Assembly (NCBI RefSeq): GCF_000220395.1
Contig: NW_004087677.1
Span: 1 to 39,188, forward strand
From: Ichthyophthirius multifiliis
Lineage: Eukaryota; Ciliophora; Oligohymenophorea; Hymenostomatida
Direction of reading: 5' to 3'
DNA length: 39,188 nt
The position numbers and the translations under genes were made by a program. The notes below the pieces were generated by a model. That model was not told the origin of the DNA. It saw only the letters and a program-made list of their open reading frames with translations, and did not search any database. The stretch's first letter is position 1, and every line of letters starts with the position of its first letter. Below, in pieces: positions 1-10,993 of the stretch.

Positions 1-3
1 TAT

Positions 4-50
<47 letters not shown>
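1..50. repeat. (TA)n microsatellite at the window edge
   Basis: The window opens with about 50 bases of nearly pure TA dinucleotide. Similar TA tracts recur in introns and spacers throughout. There is no coding signal here. Confidence 0.9.
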
Positions 51-52
<2 letters not shown>

Positions 53-139
53 CTTATTTAAAATATATATTTATATTAGGATAAATTTAAATTTAGTTTA
101 TTGTCTTAAGATTATGAAATTGTAATAATTATTAAAAAT

Positions 140-643
140 ATGAAAAAATAAGAAATAAAAGATAAAATAAATTAATAATTAGAACATAATATATTATTGA
201 AAAAAAATCTATTAATAATCTTAATGAAATGGTTAAATAAGTCTAAGATAAAAACAAACACTATAAATAGGATAATAAAGATATTTTTCAAAAAAAAAGA
301 ATTAGATATAATATAGAAATTAGTAAATACCGATATCTATTATTATAAATAATATGATTAATTATAATTAAATAAATAAGGATAATATCAAAATTTTAAG
401 CAAGATAAAAATAAAGCATTTAATTATATATAAAATTATAATCTATTAATTTATATATTGACTAAATTTTCTTTTTTTTTTGGAATCAATCTAAAAAAAT
501 ATAAATTTTAGATTTAAAAATTATAAAATAAAGGTATTATTAAGAAATTAAGATAATTATTATTCAACTTAATATAAATTATAAGAAGAATATAAAATAA
601 AATTAATTAATTTCTATAAATTTAAAAGGAGGAAAATATTTGA
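140..643 (+). other. Possible coding fragment or decayed gene, unresolved
   Basis: With TGA as the only stop, one frame is open from an ATG at 140 to a TGA at 641-643 (167 residues, rich in K, I, N, Q). A neighbouring frame around 205-320 gives a more convincing coiled-coil-like stretch, with NLNEMVKQVQDKNKHYKQ readable in one block. The coding frame therefore seems to change within the region, through introns or through decay. G+C is lower than in the clear genes, and in DNA this AT-rich open frames of 150 codons arise by chance. I cannot tell a spliced gene, the tail of a gene entering from the left, and a relic apart. Confidence 0.25.
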
Positions 644-1598
644 AATAAAATAAACGCAATTTATTTAAAATAAAAAATAAAAGTATTTTATATAATTATA
701 TTAAAAATTAATAATAAATACATATATTATAAATTTAGAATTTGCATTAGCTATTAAACATGTAAATAATAAATTAATAATAAAAGTTAGAATTATAGTT
801 AAATTGTCTAATAAATATATAATAATATTAATATAAAATAGAAATAATAATTTAAATTAAAATATATTAAAAAAATAGCTAATAAAATAAATAAAATATA
901 TATTATTAATTAAAATACATATAAAAAAAAATAATATATTATTAATTTAAAAATAGACAATTATTCCAAATTATTATATACAATAATAAAATGATTGAAA
1001 ATATAAAATTTTAATAATAATAAAAAATATAATTTAAATTATTTTAATATTAATATTATTTTTTATATTATTATATTTATTATAATATAAAATATATTTT
1101 TATTTTTAATATTACTCAGTTTATTTTGTAGATTATTTTCTTTTTTTCTTATTTATATTTAATTTGTATTAATAAAAGAAATAAAATATAAAATATATAT
1201 TATTTTATAATAATTAATTAAACAAGATATTATGATTTTTGATTATATTAATACCTTCATTTTTTTTTTAATGAAAATTTTTATTTAAATAATTTATTAT
1301 TATAGTTTTTATAATTATTCTTATATTGTTTTATTTATTTATTTTTATCTATTTTTTATAAAAACCATATATATTGTATTTTTTTTTTTTATTCTTATTT
1401 GTTCCCTCTATTTTTTTTTTTTAATTATAACTAAATAAAAAAAATATTAATATTATATATATATAAATTAGAAAATTTATTTTAATTAAATAAAAGCTAA
1501 AAAAAATAAAAAATACTTATTTTTCTAAAAAAAATTATAAAAAAAAAAAAAACTAAAAATAAAAATAAAAATTAAATTAAATTTAAAATAAAATAAAA
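644..1598. other. AT-rich spacer, no supported gene
   Basis: The stretch is almost entirely A and T, with many homopolymer runs (T runs near 1260, 1380 and 1410; A runs near 1535). No frame shows the GAA/GAT/GGA-rich codon pattern of the real genes. The last 40 bases before 1599 are A-rich, as is usual before ciliate start codons. Confidence 0.6.
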
Positions 1599-2666
1599 AT
1601 GAAAAAATATGATATATCTACTAAATAATTTTAAATTAAAATTTAAGAAGTAGCTAATTTATAGGCTATAAATAATTAATAAACAGAAATTCAAATAGTT
1701 CCGATTTTCAAATCTTTAGAAAAAAACAAAATATTAATCCAAATCTTAAGCAAACAAAACTTTATATACTACGAACATATAATTTAATATTAAGATAAAA
1801 AACCAGAAGCCTAGATATAAATCCAATCACTCAATACACATCATCCAGTATATTTTTTAAACTAGAATTGTTAAATAAATTACAAAATGACATCTATTGA
1901 AAACACTTCTACAGAAAAATAACTATAATATTTTTGTTTTTGCGACGCTAAATATTATTAAGACGAAATCTAATTAAAATATATTTTCTAATTTTCAAAC
2001 ATAGAAAAATAATTAATATTGACAATAATATTGGGTGATTTTGGGATAAATAATAATAAAAATATCTCACGTAGTACAATTTCAATTGAGAAGGAAAAAA
2101 GCTTTATCGAAAATAATGAGTCATAAGACATTATTTCTATCTAATCTTCAAAAAATTTTAATTAAAATTAATATAATGAAGATACATATTAAATATATAA
2201 ATAATAATAGATATAATAATAGTTATAATAATAATAATAAGAATAATAATAATTAAATTAATAATAAAAAAAGAAACAGAAATGTGAAAGGAAAAACGTT
2301 GTTAAAAATTTCGTAAAAGGATTTAGTAGATTTCTAAAAAGTAACTAAACAAAAATGAGATTAATTAAAGAAGATCCTAATTTAAATGAATATTATATAA
2401 ATAAATATATTTTATAGCTAAACGAAATAGAAAAGTAAAATAAATATAATAACAAAATGATTATTAAATTATTCAAATCAGACCTTAATATTTTTATTTA
2501 ATATTTCATTAAGTATCATTCTTAGGAATGGATAAATAATAGCTAAATTATTGATTAATAAACTCATTTGAAAATACTTGAAAATTATTAAAAAGCATTA
2601 GAAGATCCTTCTTGTATAGATAAATTACCTTCTTTACGAATAAGAAATAGAAACAAAAATAAATGA
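1599..2666 (+). CDS. Hypothetical glutamine-rich protein (355 aa)
   Basis: A single uninterrupted frame runs from ATG 1599 to TGA 2664-2666 when TAA/TAG are read as Gln. The frame is open well upstream of an internal ATG at 1887, with clear coding composition (for example VPIFKSLEKNKILIQILSKQ), so 1599 is preferred as the start. The middle holds a Q-rich stretch from TAA/TAG runs near 2190-2265, followed by a basic patch and a helical C-terminal half ending in a basic tail (RIRNRNKNK). There is no signal peptide or membrane segment, and I recognise no family. The A-rich leader before the ATG fits a ciliate translation start. It is confidently a gene, but its function is unknown. Confidence 0.8.
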
Positions 2667-3045
2667 ATAAATTCTTTATTTTTTATTTTTTTTTTTTGTT
2701 AAAAAAAAAAAAAAAAAAAAATATTAAATATTATTTTTTTTTTTTTTTTAACAAAAAAAATAATAATAATAATTAATAAATATGTATTTAAAATAAATTC
2801 ATATTTAAATGATGTAAATAAATGTTTTAATGTTATGAAAATATTTTTTTTTTTTTTATTCGGTTTTTTTTGTTAATTTATAGATTAAATATAAAAAAAA
2901 ATATAATCAATTTATTGTTTATATTCTAATAATTATTTTCATATTATTTGGACATAATTTTTTAAACTAATAAAAATAAATATATATATAACAAAAAACT
3001 ATATCTAATAAACCTAAACTTTTTTATTTTATTTACTTTTTATTT
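2667..3045. other. Intergenic spacer between convergent genes
   Basis: The spacer lies between the 3' ends of the plus-strand gene ending at 2666 and the minus-strand gene ending at 3046. It holds a long A/T inverted repeat (2685-2762, listed separately) and otherwise low-complexity sequence. Confidence 0.6.
2685..2762. repeat. A/T inverted repeat (potential long hairpin)
   Basis: A T-run, then TTGTTA and a long A-run, is mirrored about an AATATTAAATATT centre by a long T-run, then TAACAA and an A-run. The two arms are near-perfect reverse complements of roughly 30 bases each. It lies just downstream of the TGA at 2666, so it could fold in the 3' end of that transcript. Homopolymer lengths are error-prone, so the exact arm lengths are uncertain. 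Confidence 0.6.
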
Positions 3046-3696
3046 TCAAATTAATTCTTAATATATGAAGAGCTTTTAGCCAGAAAAGTTGCAGAATAAA
3101 TCATTTATATTTAGGATAATATTTAAATTCAAAAGTCTTAATAAAATATTAAATTAAAATTATATTTTCCATTTATGTCATATCTTATACAATTTCAATG
3201 TCCTAAATTATATTAATTAAAAATATAAGTAAAATTAATATTATAATGTTAATTAATACATCTTTAAATATTTAAATAATGATTGAGGAAAAATTTAATA
3301 TATTTTATTTTTATCTTGATAAATAGATTTTTTAAACGCAAATAAATTCATAAAGCTTCTTTCATAATTGCATTTAAATAATATAATAATGTGTATTATC
3401 TTTGCTAATTAAAATTTAATAGCATTTTTTTCATATATATAGATTATTTATATAAAAATAATATTGATAAATGTATTGTCTATTTTAGTAATATAAAAAG
3501 TTAGATTATCATTTACAGTATCATCTAAAGAAAAAACATATTTTTGATATTATTATTCATATTTAAATATTTTTATAATTATTATTCATATTTAAATATT
3601 TCTTATACAATATTTTGAATATAAAAATTTATTCTTTAAATATAAAACCTAAAAAATCACAAAATAAATAATTAATTAATTATGTTAATTCAACAT
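3046..3696 (-). CDS. Hypothetical small hydrophobic protein, three exons (model tentative)
   Basis: The central exon (about 3260-3524) has convincing coding text in one frame, including NYERSFMNLFAFKKSIYQDK. A consistent model joins an ATG at 3694-3696 (exon 3609-3696), an intron of 84 nt (3525-3608), the central exon, a second intron (3137-3259) and a last exon 3046-3136 ending NFSGQKLFIYQELI and TGA. The three exons sum to 444 nt, 147 codons plus stop, with phases that agree. The second 3' splice site is a choice between several AGs, and other choices change the C-terminus. The protein is rich in I, L, F and Y; no family is recognised. Confidence 0.4.
3525..3608. repeat. 29-bp tandem duplication inside an intron
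   Basis: On the minus strand a 29-base unit built around ATATTTAAATATGAATAATA occurs twice in direct succession with two mismatches. It fills most of the proposed first intron of the gene at 3046-3696. Because 29 is not a multiple of 3, it would shift the frame if exonic, which supports intronic placement. Confidence 0.6.
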
Positions 3697-3969
3697 TTTT
3701 TTATTTTTATTTTTATTGAAAAAAAAATATTTTTTATTACTATAAAAAAAGATAAAAAAAAAGAAATAAAAAGAAAATAAAAGAAAAATATTTGAGTTTA
3801 TAATTATAATAATTATATATATATTTAATTTTATGTTTTTATATTTATATTTATTTTTATTTATATAAATTATATATTATTTTAAATATAATTTATAAAT
3901 AAACATTTTAAATAAATACAATATTTATTAAATTAAATTATTATAAAAATATTTTTATATTAAATATTA

Positions 3970-4950
3970 TCAAATTTATGAATATTATGAACATTGTTAG
4001 TAATCTGATTAAAAGTCTTATGTCTTTTTAATTATATTATTCGTAAATAAAACACAGAACTGACCGTATTCTAGATTATTTTAAAATATTTATTTACAGA
4101 TTAAATGATTTTCATCAGTTAAACCAAATTATAAATCTTTAAAAGGTTTTAACATTTTATAAAAAATATTGAATTAATCTGGACATAAATTAAAGTTTTT
4201 CTTTTCTTAGTTTTAACTATATTATATGTATGATTGATTATTATTATTTTATTTCATTTGAAATTAAAATTAAATTTTATTTGGTTTATTAGTATTAATT
4301 TCTAAATGGATAATTTCCTCAATATATGTAAAACTAAAATAAATATTCTCTTTATCACTATTATTTTATAATAAAATTAATTCAAGTAATATTTTAATTG
4401 GTATAAGTATAAATCTATTATCATTTATGAAATTTTTTAAATTAATTTGCTTTATTATTAAATATAATTAAGATTATTACTAACCATTAAAGTTTATTTA
4501 ATTTACTATTAATTTGTAATAAAAAATAATTTGATTATCTTGTATAAATTCAAGTTTTATATTATTAAAATCTTTTATATCTTAAATATTATTTACGAAA
4601 TTTTAAAAACTTTAAAATTTAAAGCAGTACTATATATTATCTGGGATTTCATTAGAGTTTTTTAAAAAATAAGAATTTTCCAATCTTAACTAATGTTATT
4701 AATATCTTTGATTAAAAAAATATAGTTAAATTTGGTTCTCGTCAATAGGTTCTAGTATAAAATAAAGGAATTATTTTCTTATTAAGATTAATACTTCTGA
4801 ATTTTATAGAAGTGTTCTATTATAATAGGAAACTGCTTTTATGAAATCTTTAAAACAACCTTCTTTAAAATCTAGATTTAGAATAGTTTAATTTTTGTTA
4901 ATTTAACTAAAAGTTTATTCGGATAAAGAAAAAGTATTTTTATTTGACAT
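3970..4950 (-). CDS. Hypothetical protein (326 aa), single exon
   Basis: An unbroken 327-codon frame runs from ATG (complement of 4948-4950) to TGA (complement of 3970-3972), reading TAA/TAG as Gln. The N-terminal half alternates hydrophobic strands with short polar turns (for example VLILIRKQFLYFILEPIDEN), suggesting a beta-rich fold. A central segment is N/Q-rich, and the C-terminus carries a distinct block (PFKDLQFGLTDENHLICKQ). There is no signal peptide or transmembrane helix. The alternation faintly recalls sliding-clamp proteins of the Rad9/Rad1 type, but no diagnostic motif is present and I do not assign it. It is divergent from the gene at 5479, with a 528-bp shared upstream region. 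Confidence 0.8.
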
Positions 4951-5478
4951 AATAATAAAAGAAAAAATAATGAAATTGTTTTTATTAAAAAAAAAATTGT
5001 TATTTTGAATTGTTTTTTTTTAAACAAAAAACTAATAATAATTTCGTTAAAATTTTTATTAAAAATATCATTTTTTGGTAAAATTTAGTAGAAAATTTAA
5101 AATTTAGTAGAAAATATAATATACAAAATATAAAAAAGATATGAAAATAAAAATAATTTAAAAACCAAAAAAAACAATTAAAATAAATAAAAATTACTAT
5201 CTATTTTATAAAAAAATAATAATTAAAGAAAAATTGTACTATAATATATATCACTAATATATATTTTTAAATAATTTAAATTTAGTTTTAATAAATTTCT
5301 GATATAAAGAATAAATTATAATATTTAATAATTCTTTAAATATATTTTTCCCAATGTAGCTATTATAATTTTATAGCAAAATGAAAATATATGTAATAAA
5401 ATATAATCTTTTAAATTAAAAAAACTTTAATTATTTTTTTAAATATCCTTAATTAAATACCTATATAAAAATAAATAA
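4951..5478. promoter_or_regulatory. Divergent intergenic region, presumed bidirectional promoter
   Basis: The region lies between the starts of the minus-strand gene (4950) and the RBR ligase gene (5479), so both promoters must lie here. It contains a direct repeat of about 19 bp (AAATTTAGTAGAAAATTTA, twice, near 5082-5117) and T-run/A-run inverted arms near 4978-5030. No recognised factor site can be named. Confidence 0.4.
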
Positions 5479-7228
5479 ATGTCTGATTTGTAAATACCAG
5501 ATGAAGGAAATAATAATATAGATAAATATTGCTAATAAAATAACAATAAATAAAAAGTTTATTTGGAAAATAATTAATCTAACCATATTATTGACATTAA
5601 TTTACTAACAATTAGGAAAATATTAATAGACAAAGGTAATAATTTTTTATTTAAAAAATGAAATATATAATTTTATCAAAAAAGGTTATAACGAACAATA
5701 ATTCGACCCAATAATTAATCTTTATACTAAATAAGATATAAATATAAGTAATGAATAAGATATAATTAATAATATTATTAACTAAATTCATCAAAAATAT
5801 GATACAAATTAGTAGTTAGAGTCCTAAAATAAATCAGAACTAAACTAAGACTATAAAAAAGAAGAAAATAAATTAAATTAAATCAAATTAATTCAATGTA
5901 TTATTTGCTTAGAATAAAAAGAAACATTTTATTAAAATTCAAAGTGTCTTCATAGTTTTTGTATTTAATGTACTATTAATTATCTTTAATATAAAATAGA
6001 TTTATTAAATGTAAAATTAATTTTTTCTTTTTTCTTATTATTAATAATGATTTTTAAATAAAAAAAAGGTTGAATAAATCAAATGCTAAGATTAGCATTG
6101 TAATAATTATTTCAGTCATGATGAAATATTATTGTTCTTAGAAAAAAATTTATAGAATTATATTTAAAGATATAAAAGTATATATAATACATAATAAATT
6201 TTAAAAATACCAAATAGTAAACCATGTTAAACTCCTAATTGTGACGGTTATATAATTATATAAAAAACTAAAAAATACTAACCATGTAATTTATGTAATA
6301 CAAATATATGTACAAAATGCCTTCAAATATGGCATCCTAATACTACTTGTTCTAATAATAAATAAAATGATTCTATTAAAATAATTATTAAGAAAGGCTT
6401 AAGTACTACATGTCCTAATTGTAATATAAATATAGAGAAATAATCAGGATGTAACCACATGAAATGCATGTATTTAAAAAATAAATATTCATAAATTAAA
6501 TATATATCCATAATTTTTTTTTATAAGTATTTGTTAATATGAATTCTGTTGGATTTGTAAATCGAAATATGAATATGGTCATTATGAAAATTTAAATCCT
6601 TTAGGATGCAAATAGTATTCTTCAAGATAAGATTGGCCTTTATATAAAGTCTATTTAATAAGATTTTTAACATTTATTTATTTGATTTTTATAGTACTAA
6701 GTATTCCATTTTATGTCTACTTTTTTATATCATTTAAATATGGAATTAAAGCTATTAAGTAAATTATTTATTATATAAAAAAATATAAATTTATTATTTT
6801 ATTTTATTTAAAATAAAAAAATTAAATTAAATAGAAAAAGCTTAAGAATAAGAAATAAAGTACTAAAAAATTTTATGACTTTTTTATCATTAATATTTAT
6901 GTTTGCTGGATTGGTGTTATTTCCTATTTTATTATCCTATTTTATTGCTAAATAATTATAAGATTAATACTGCAAAAAATTTAAAAAAGAAAAAGAAAAA
7001 GATAATTATAAAATGACATAAATCCTAATTAGTTTATAGGATAGACTAATAGAAATAATATATAATAAATAACAAACGAAAAATATGATAATATTTAGGT
7101 AAATGATAAATAATAAATAGACTAAAGAGTTCCAGTAGTTAAATATTTAATTGCTGATTAATATTAACACGAGATTAATCATTTTAGATGTGCTGTAACA
7201 AAAAATTATAATATTAATAAAACAATGA
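5479..7228 (+). CDS. RBR (RING1-IBR-RING2) E3 ubiquitin ligase with C-terminal membrane segments
   Basis: RBR ligases take ubiquitin from an E2 onto a RING2 cysteine and then pass it to the substrate. Five exons (5479-5635, 5685-6010, 6069-6469, 6528-6758, 6835-7228) join in phase to 502 codons. RING1 spans about residues 124-172 (CIIC, CLHSFC..C, CQDQHC). The IBR spans about 214-255, with paired Cys and WHPNTTC. RING2 spans about 276-305 (CPNC, IEKQSGCNHMKC, EFCWIC); Cys289 in SGCNHMKC aligns with the catalytic Cys of parkin-type enzymes. Two hydrophobic helices follow (about 340-364 and 388-410), so it is probably membrane-anchored. Past about 7015 a second frame also looks coding (VPVVKYLIADQ), so the last 70 residues are uncertain because of a missed intron or an indel; an alternative end lies near 7388. 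Confidence 0.9.
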
Positions 7229-7901
7229 ATTTAATAAAATATACTAATTATAATAATAAAATAATTAATAATAATAATATTTAAATATTAAATAAAAAAT
7301 ATTAATAAATATTATTGTTTAAATTAAAAAAATTAGAGAAAAATAAATTAATAATAATATAATAATTACAATTAGTTAAAGTGAATGATTTATTTTTATT
7401 ATTATATTAATAATCTTATTAATATTATTGTTATTATTATATTTATTTAATTTATATATTGTATATTTATTTAATATATTAATTTAAAATTATAAAATAT
7501 ATAATAAAATATATATAATTTATTTTTTTATATATAAATTATTAATAATTTAGATATTAATAAATTAATATTAAAAAAAGTAATTAACTATTTGTTTATA
7601 TATTTTTATAATAATATTATATATAATTTAATAATTCTTATTTTCGGATTATTTAATTTTTTTTTTCATTCAAAAATAAACTAAAATAAATAGTGAAATA
7701 ACTATGAAATTTTAATAAATAAATTGAATTTTATTAAAAAATTTAAATAAATAATAAGATATTTAAAATGTATATACATATTAAATAAATTCTAGTCCAT
7801 ATTAGTTAAATTTTTAACAAATACTTATCAAAATTTATATATATATATTTAAAACAAAATAAATAAAAATAAAAGTTTTTAACTAAAAATTAATGATAGT
7901 T
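7229..7901. other. Convergent intergenic spacer
   Basis: The spacer lies between the 3' end of the RBR gene and the 3' end of the minus-strand gene at 7902. It is low-complexity A/T. If the alternative reading of the RBR C-terminus is right, the first 160 bases are coding. Confidence 0.5.
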
Positions 7902-8408
7902 TCATAAATTTGTCTATATTTTAAAATTTTCATAAAAAGTTTTTGCAATAATAGATTATATTGAAAGAATTTAATTTGATTTTAAAGTTTCTTTATTATT
8001 TAATTAATTAGATTTTATAAAATTCTATGTTTTTTTAATTTAATTTAAATTTTATTTCTTTTGCGTTTTTTATTGGTTTTCTAGTTCTAATAATTTATGT
8101 GTATTAGTATTTAATAATAACAAAAACTTAAAAGCCTCATCATGATAAATTTCTAAATTTTATTTTAATTATTAACAATTATCTTCATTTTTATTGGTAC
8201 TAACTAAAAGTGGAGTTGTTTTAGAACTTAAATGACCACAAATGCTTTTTATTCTTCTTTTATTATCTTTATTTTCTGATTAAAATTTGGAATTAAAATT
8301 TGTACTAAATAGTGAATTAATTTTAAACGGACTTGTGAATTATTTAGATAATATAATATCACTTTTAAGAATATTTTATTGATTTTTATAGCTTTTTTAA
8401 TTTTGCAT
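7902..8408 (-). CDS. Hypothetical protein (168 aa), single exon
   Basis: A continuous frame runs from ATG (complement of 8406-8408) to TGA (complement of 7902-7904), giving 168 residues. The N-terminal third is rich in S, N, F and K. A short basic block (KDNKRRIKSICGHLSSKTT) precedes a segment predicted helical (EIYHDEAFKFLLLLNTNTHK). The last third is Q/K/N-rich and ends FYENFKIQTNL. There is no signal peptide or membrane helix, and I recognise no family. It is followed downstream, on the same strand side, by the RBR gene's 3' end, and upstream by the cytochrome c-domain gene, also on the minus strand. Confidence 0.7.
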
Positions 8409-8842
8409 AATTATTTTATTATTATTTTAATCACAATAATAATATAAAAAATTTATTTATAAAAAATGATAATAAAAATAATTTTATAATAAATAATAAT
8501 AAATAATAGAAAAAAAATTAAATTATTTTAAAAAATACTATATATATTTAATTTATTCAAAAAAAATAATTATATATATATAAGGTAATTATTTTTAAAA
8601 AACAAAATAAATATAAATATATAAAAATATTATCTTTATTAAATATATACATAAATATTTATAAATATAAAATTAAAAAATATAATTATAATATTTTTTA
8701 TTATATATAAATAAATAAAAATCTAAATATAATTAAATATAAATATAAATATATATATTATTATTTATATATTTATATATTTATATATTTATATATATTA
8801 TTAATAGATATATTATACATATTTTTATTTTAACAAAAATTT
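8409..8842. other. AT-rich spacer with short tandem repeats
   Basis: This spacer separates two minus-strand genes. It is nearly pure A/T, with an 8-bp-type tandem repeat (TTTATATA units) around 8760-8800. It must contain the promoter of the gene at 7902-8408; no specific site is recognisable. Confidence 0.5.
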
Positions 8843-9583
8843 TCATTTTTTTTAATTTCTTCTTGTTTTTTCTTTTTGTAATAAGTCTTCAGTTTCAGCA
8901 TTAATATTAATGTAATCAGCTCCATAAGTTTTAACAGCTTTAATTCTTAAATTTTCGCTAAATTCCTTAGTAAATATTTTTAAAAAAGCTACTAAATCTG
9001 ATCTTTCTTCTTCACTCTAAATACCTCCATTTTTTATTTCACATTTGCATCCTTTTATGAAATTTTTAGGATTTTATAAAAAATAAAAAAGATTTCTTGT
9101 ATTCCAAATATGAGAAGAATAAGTTAATGCCGGGGTATAATTATAATAATAATCAGCTCCTGCCCTTCTACCATAAATAAGTCCTAATCCAGGTCCACTA
9201 GTCTTTCTTCCAGCATTATCTTTTTCTAAAGAATGACATGATTAACATTAAGTTGTAAAAATTTATGATCCTGCAACAAAATCGCCATCTATTGGTATTT
9301 TTTAATCTTCAATTTCATATTTATATCTATGTTCTTTCGATTTTGCGGATTATATTTTTTTTAAATTTTCATGATCTAAGAATTTTTGTTCTCCTTCTTT
9401 ATTTTTTGTGTCGACTTCTGATTATAATTTTGTTATGTTTTCGTAAAATTATTCCTTTGTTAAACCAGATTCGGTAAGTATTCTTTAATTCCATTTTTTC
9501 TCGAGCTCTTCTTAGGTGAGCTTTTATTTATTTTCGTTATTTTACTATGATTTTTCTATATTTTATTGTTGTGGTTTAGACAT
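8843..9583 (-). CDS. Long cytochrome c-domain protein with CxxCH but Cys at the Met80 position
   Basis: Single exon of 246 residues from ATG (complement of 9581-9583) to TGA (complement of 8843-8845). Residues about 100-205 follow class I cytochrome c order: haem site CQSCH at 113-117 with His117 as proximal ligand, SGPGLGLIYGRRAG at 129-142, the Tyr/Trp region ending HIW at 160, LFYFLQNPKNF at 165-175, and the C-terminal helix ERSDLVAFLK at 193-202. Where ordinary cytochromes c have PGTKM with the axial Met80, this protein has KGCKC (177-181), so Cys181 replaces the ligand. The ~100-residue charged N-terminal extension and ~40-residue C-terminal tail are also unusual, since typical cytochrome c is 105-115 residues. 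It could be a divergent electron carrier or a haem-bearing subunit of a mitochondrial complex. The haem-c fold is clear; redox function is not. Confidence 0.9.
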
Positions 9584-10993
9584 TTGTGTTTTTTATATTT
9601 TTGGATATTAAAAAATTATATGTATTATTTTTTATTATGTTTACTTTTTTTCTTTTCTTTTTTTATTTTTATTAATTTCATTTAAATATTTTTACAGTCC
9701 TTTAAGCTATATTTTACTAATCGTATATTATAATATTGAAAATATTTATTAATTAAAGATTTATTAAAATATAAGTTTAAATATATTAAATTTATATATT
9801 ATTTTAAAATTGTTTTATATATAATTTTATATTTATTAGTATTATAAATGCTCTGAATAAATATTTCATCTAAATATAATTAAATATAATATTAATATAA
9901 TAATTTTTTTTTATGAAATTAAAAATTATAATTATGAATATTAATAATTAAAATATTTAAAAAAAAAAATCTAAACAACGTTTATAACATAAATATTTTT
10001 TAATAATCATTTGATAGAGTTAGTTACATTATAAAAATTTACGGAAGCAAATTTAATATTATATTAATAATTTTAGTATTTAAATTTGAATTTATAATAA
10101 TTGTTAATAAAATTAAAGATAAGAAAAATAAATAATATATAAAATTAAAACTAATAACAAAAAAATCAAATATATTAAAATAGTTATTAATAAAAAAATA
10201 AAGAAAATTATATTTTAAAAAATAATATAATAAATTTATATAATTTATAAATAAAACTATAATTTATATATTAATTTATATTTTGAAAAAAAAAAAAATA
10301 TTTTATATTATATTTTCTTAAATAATTAATAATAAAAATTTTAGAATAAATAAAAATAATTGTTAAGTAACTAAATAAAATGTATTGTTCTAAAAATTTA
10401 TTATGTTTTCTATAATTATTTTATTATTAAAAAAAAAGATAAAATAAATAACTTATCTTTTTGTTTTATAATAAATATAAATATATTAATAGTAATATAT
10501 TCAAAAATAAAATGTAAAATAAGGTAAAAATAATAATATAAAAATAAAAATATATAAATATATATATATAAGATAATATATATATATTTTTTATTTATAT
10601 CATTATTTTTTTATTATTATTTTTAAATTTATAAAAAATTTTCTAATTCTATTAATTCTATTTATATTATATATAAATAAATAAGCATATTTTGTATTAT
10701 TATTAAATATATTTTGAAATTATATTTTGTTTTTTCAAATTATTTTTTTATATTATTTATACATTTTTTAACTATTTTTGCTAAATTAAATTTATATGTA
10801 TTATTTTTTATTCTTTTTTATATAAAATATAAAAACTTTTTTTTTTTTTTATTTTATTTTTTTTACTTTATAAATTTATTTATAATATTTGTTGATTTTT
10901 ATCTTGAGAAAAAAAAAATCATATTTAATAATTAATATTTTTTTTTAAAAAAATATTTTTTTGCATACAAATAAAAAATAATATTTACATATA
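9584..10993. other. Long divergent intergenic region, no supported gene
   Basis: About 1.4 kb lies between the start of the cytochrome c-domain gene and the SPT2-like gene. It is almost entirely A/T, with homopolymers and TA tracts near 10555-10590. A T-rich open stretch at 10714-10935 gives only F/I/L/Y residues and lacks coding composition, so I do not call it. Promoters for both flanking genes should lie at its ends. Confidence 0.5.

Noticed and set aside
3970-4950. Assignment as a Rad9/Rad1-type clamp subunit
   Set aside because: Only a vague strand pattern supports it, with no diagnostic motif by eye.
9265-9477. Plus-strand open frame of 70 residues
   Set aside because: It lies antisense to the cytochrome c-domain gene, whose opposite-strand frame is continuous and has conserved motifs.
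10714-10935. Hydrophobic open frame resembling a small membrane protein
   Set aside because: It contains only F, I, L, Y, K and N from T-rich low-complexity DNA, in a spacer with no G/C rise.
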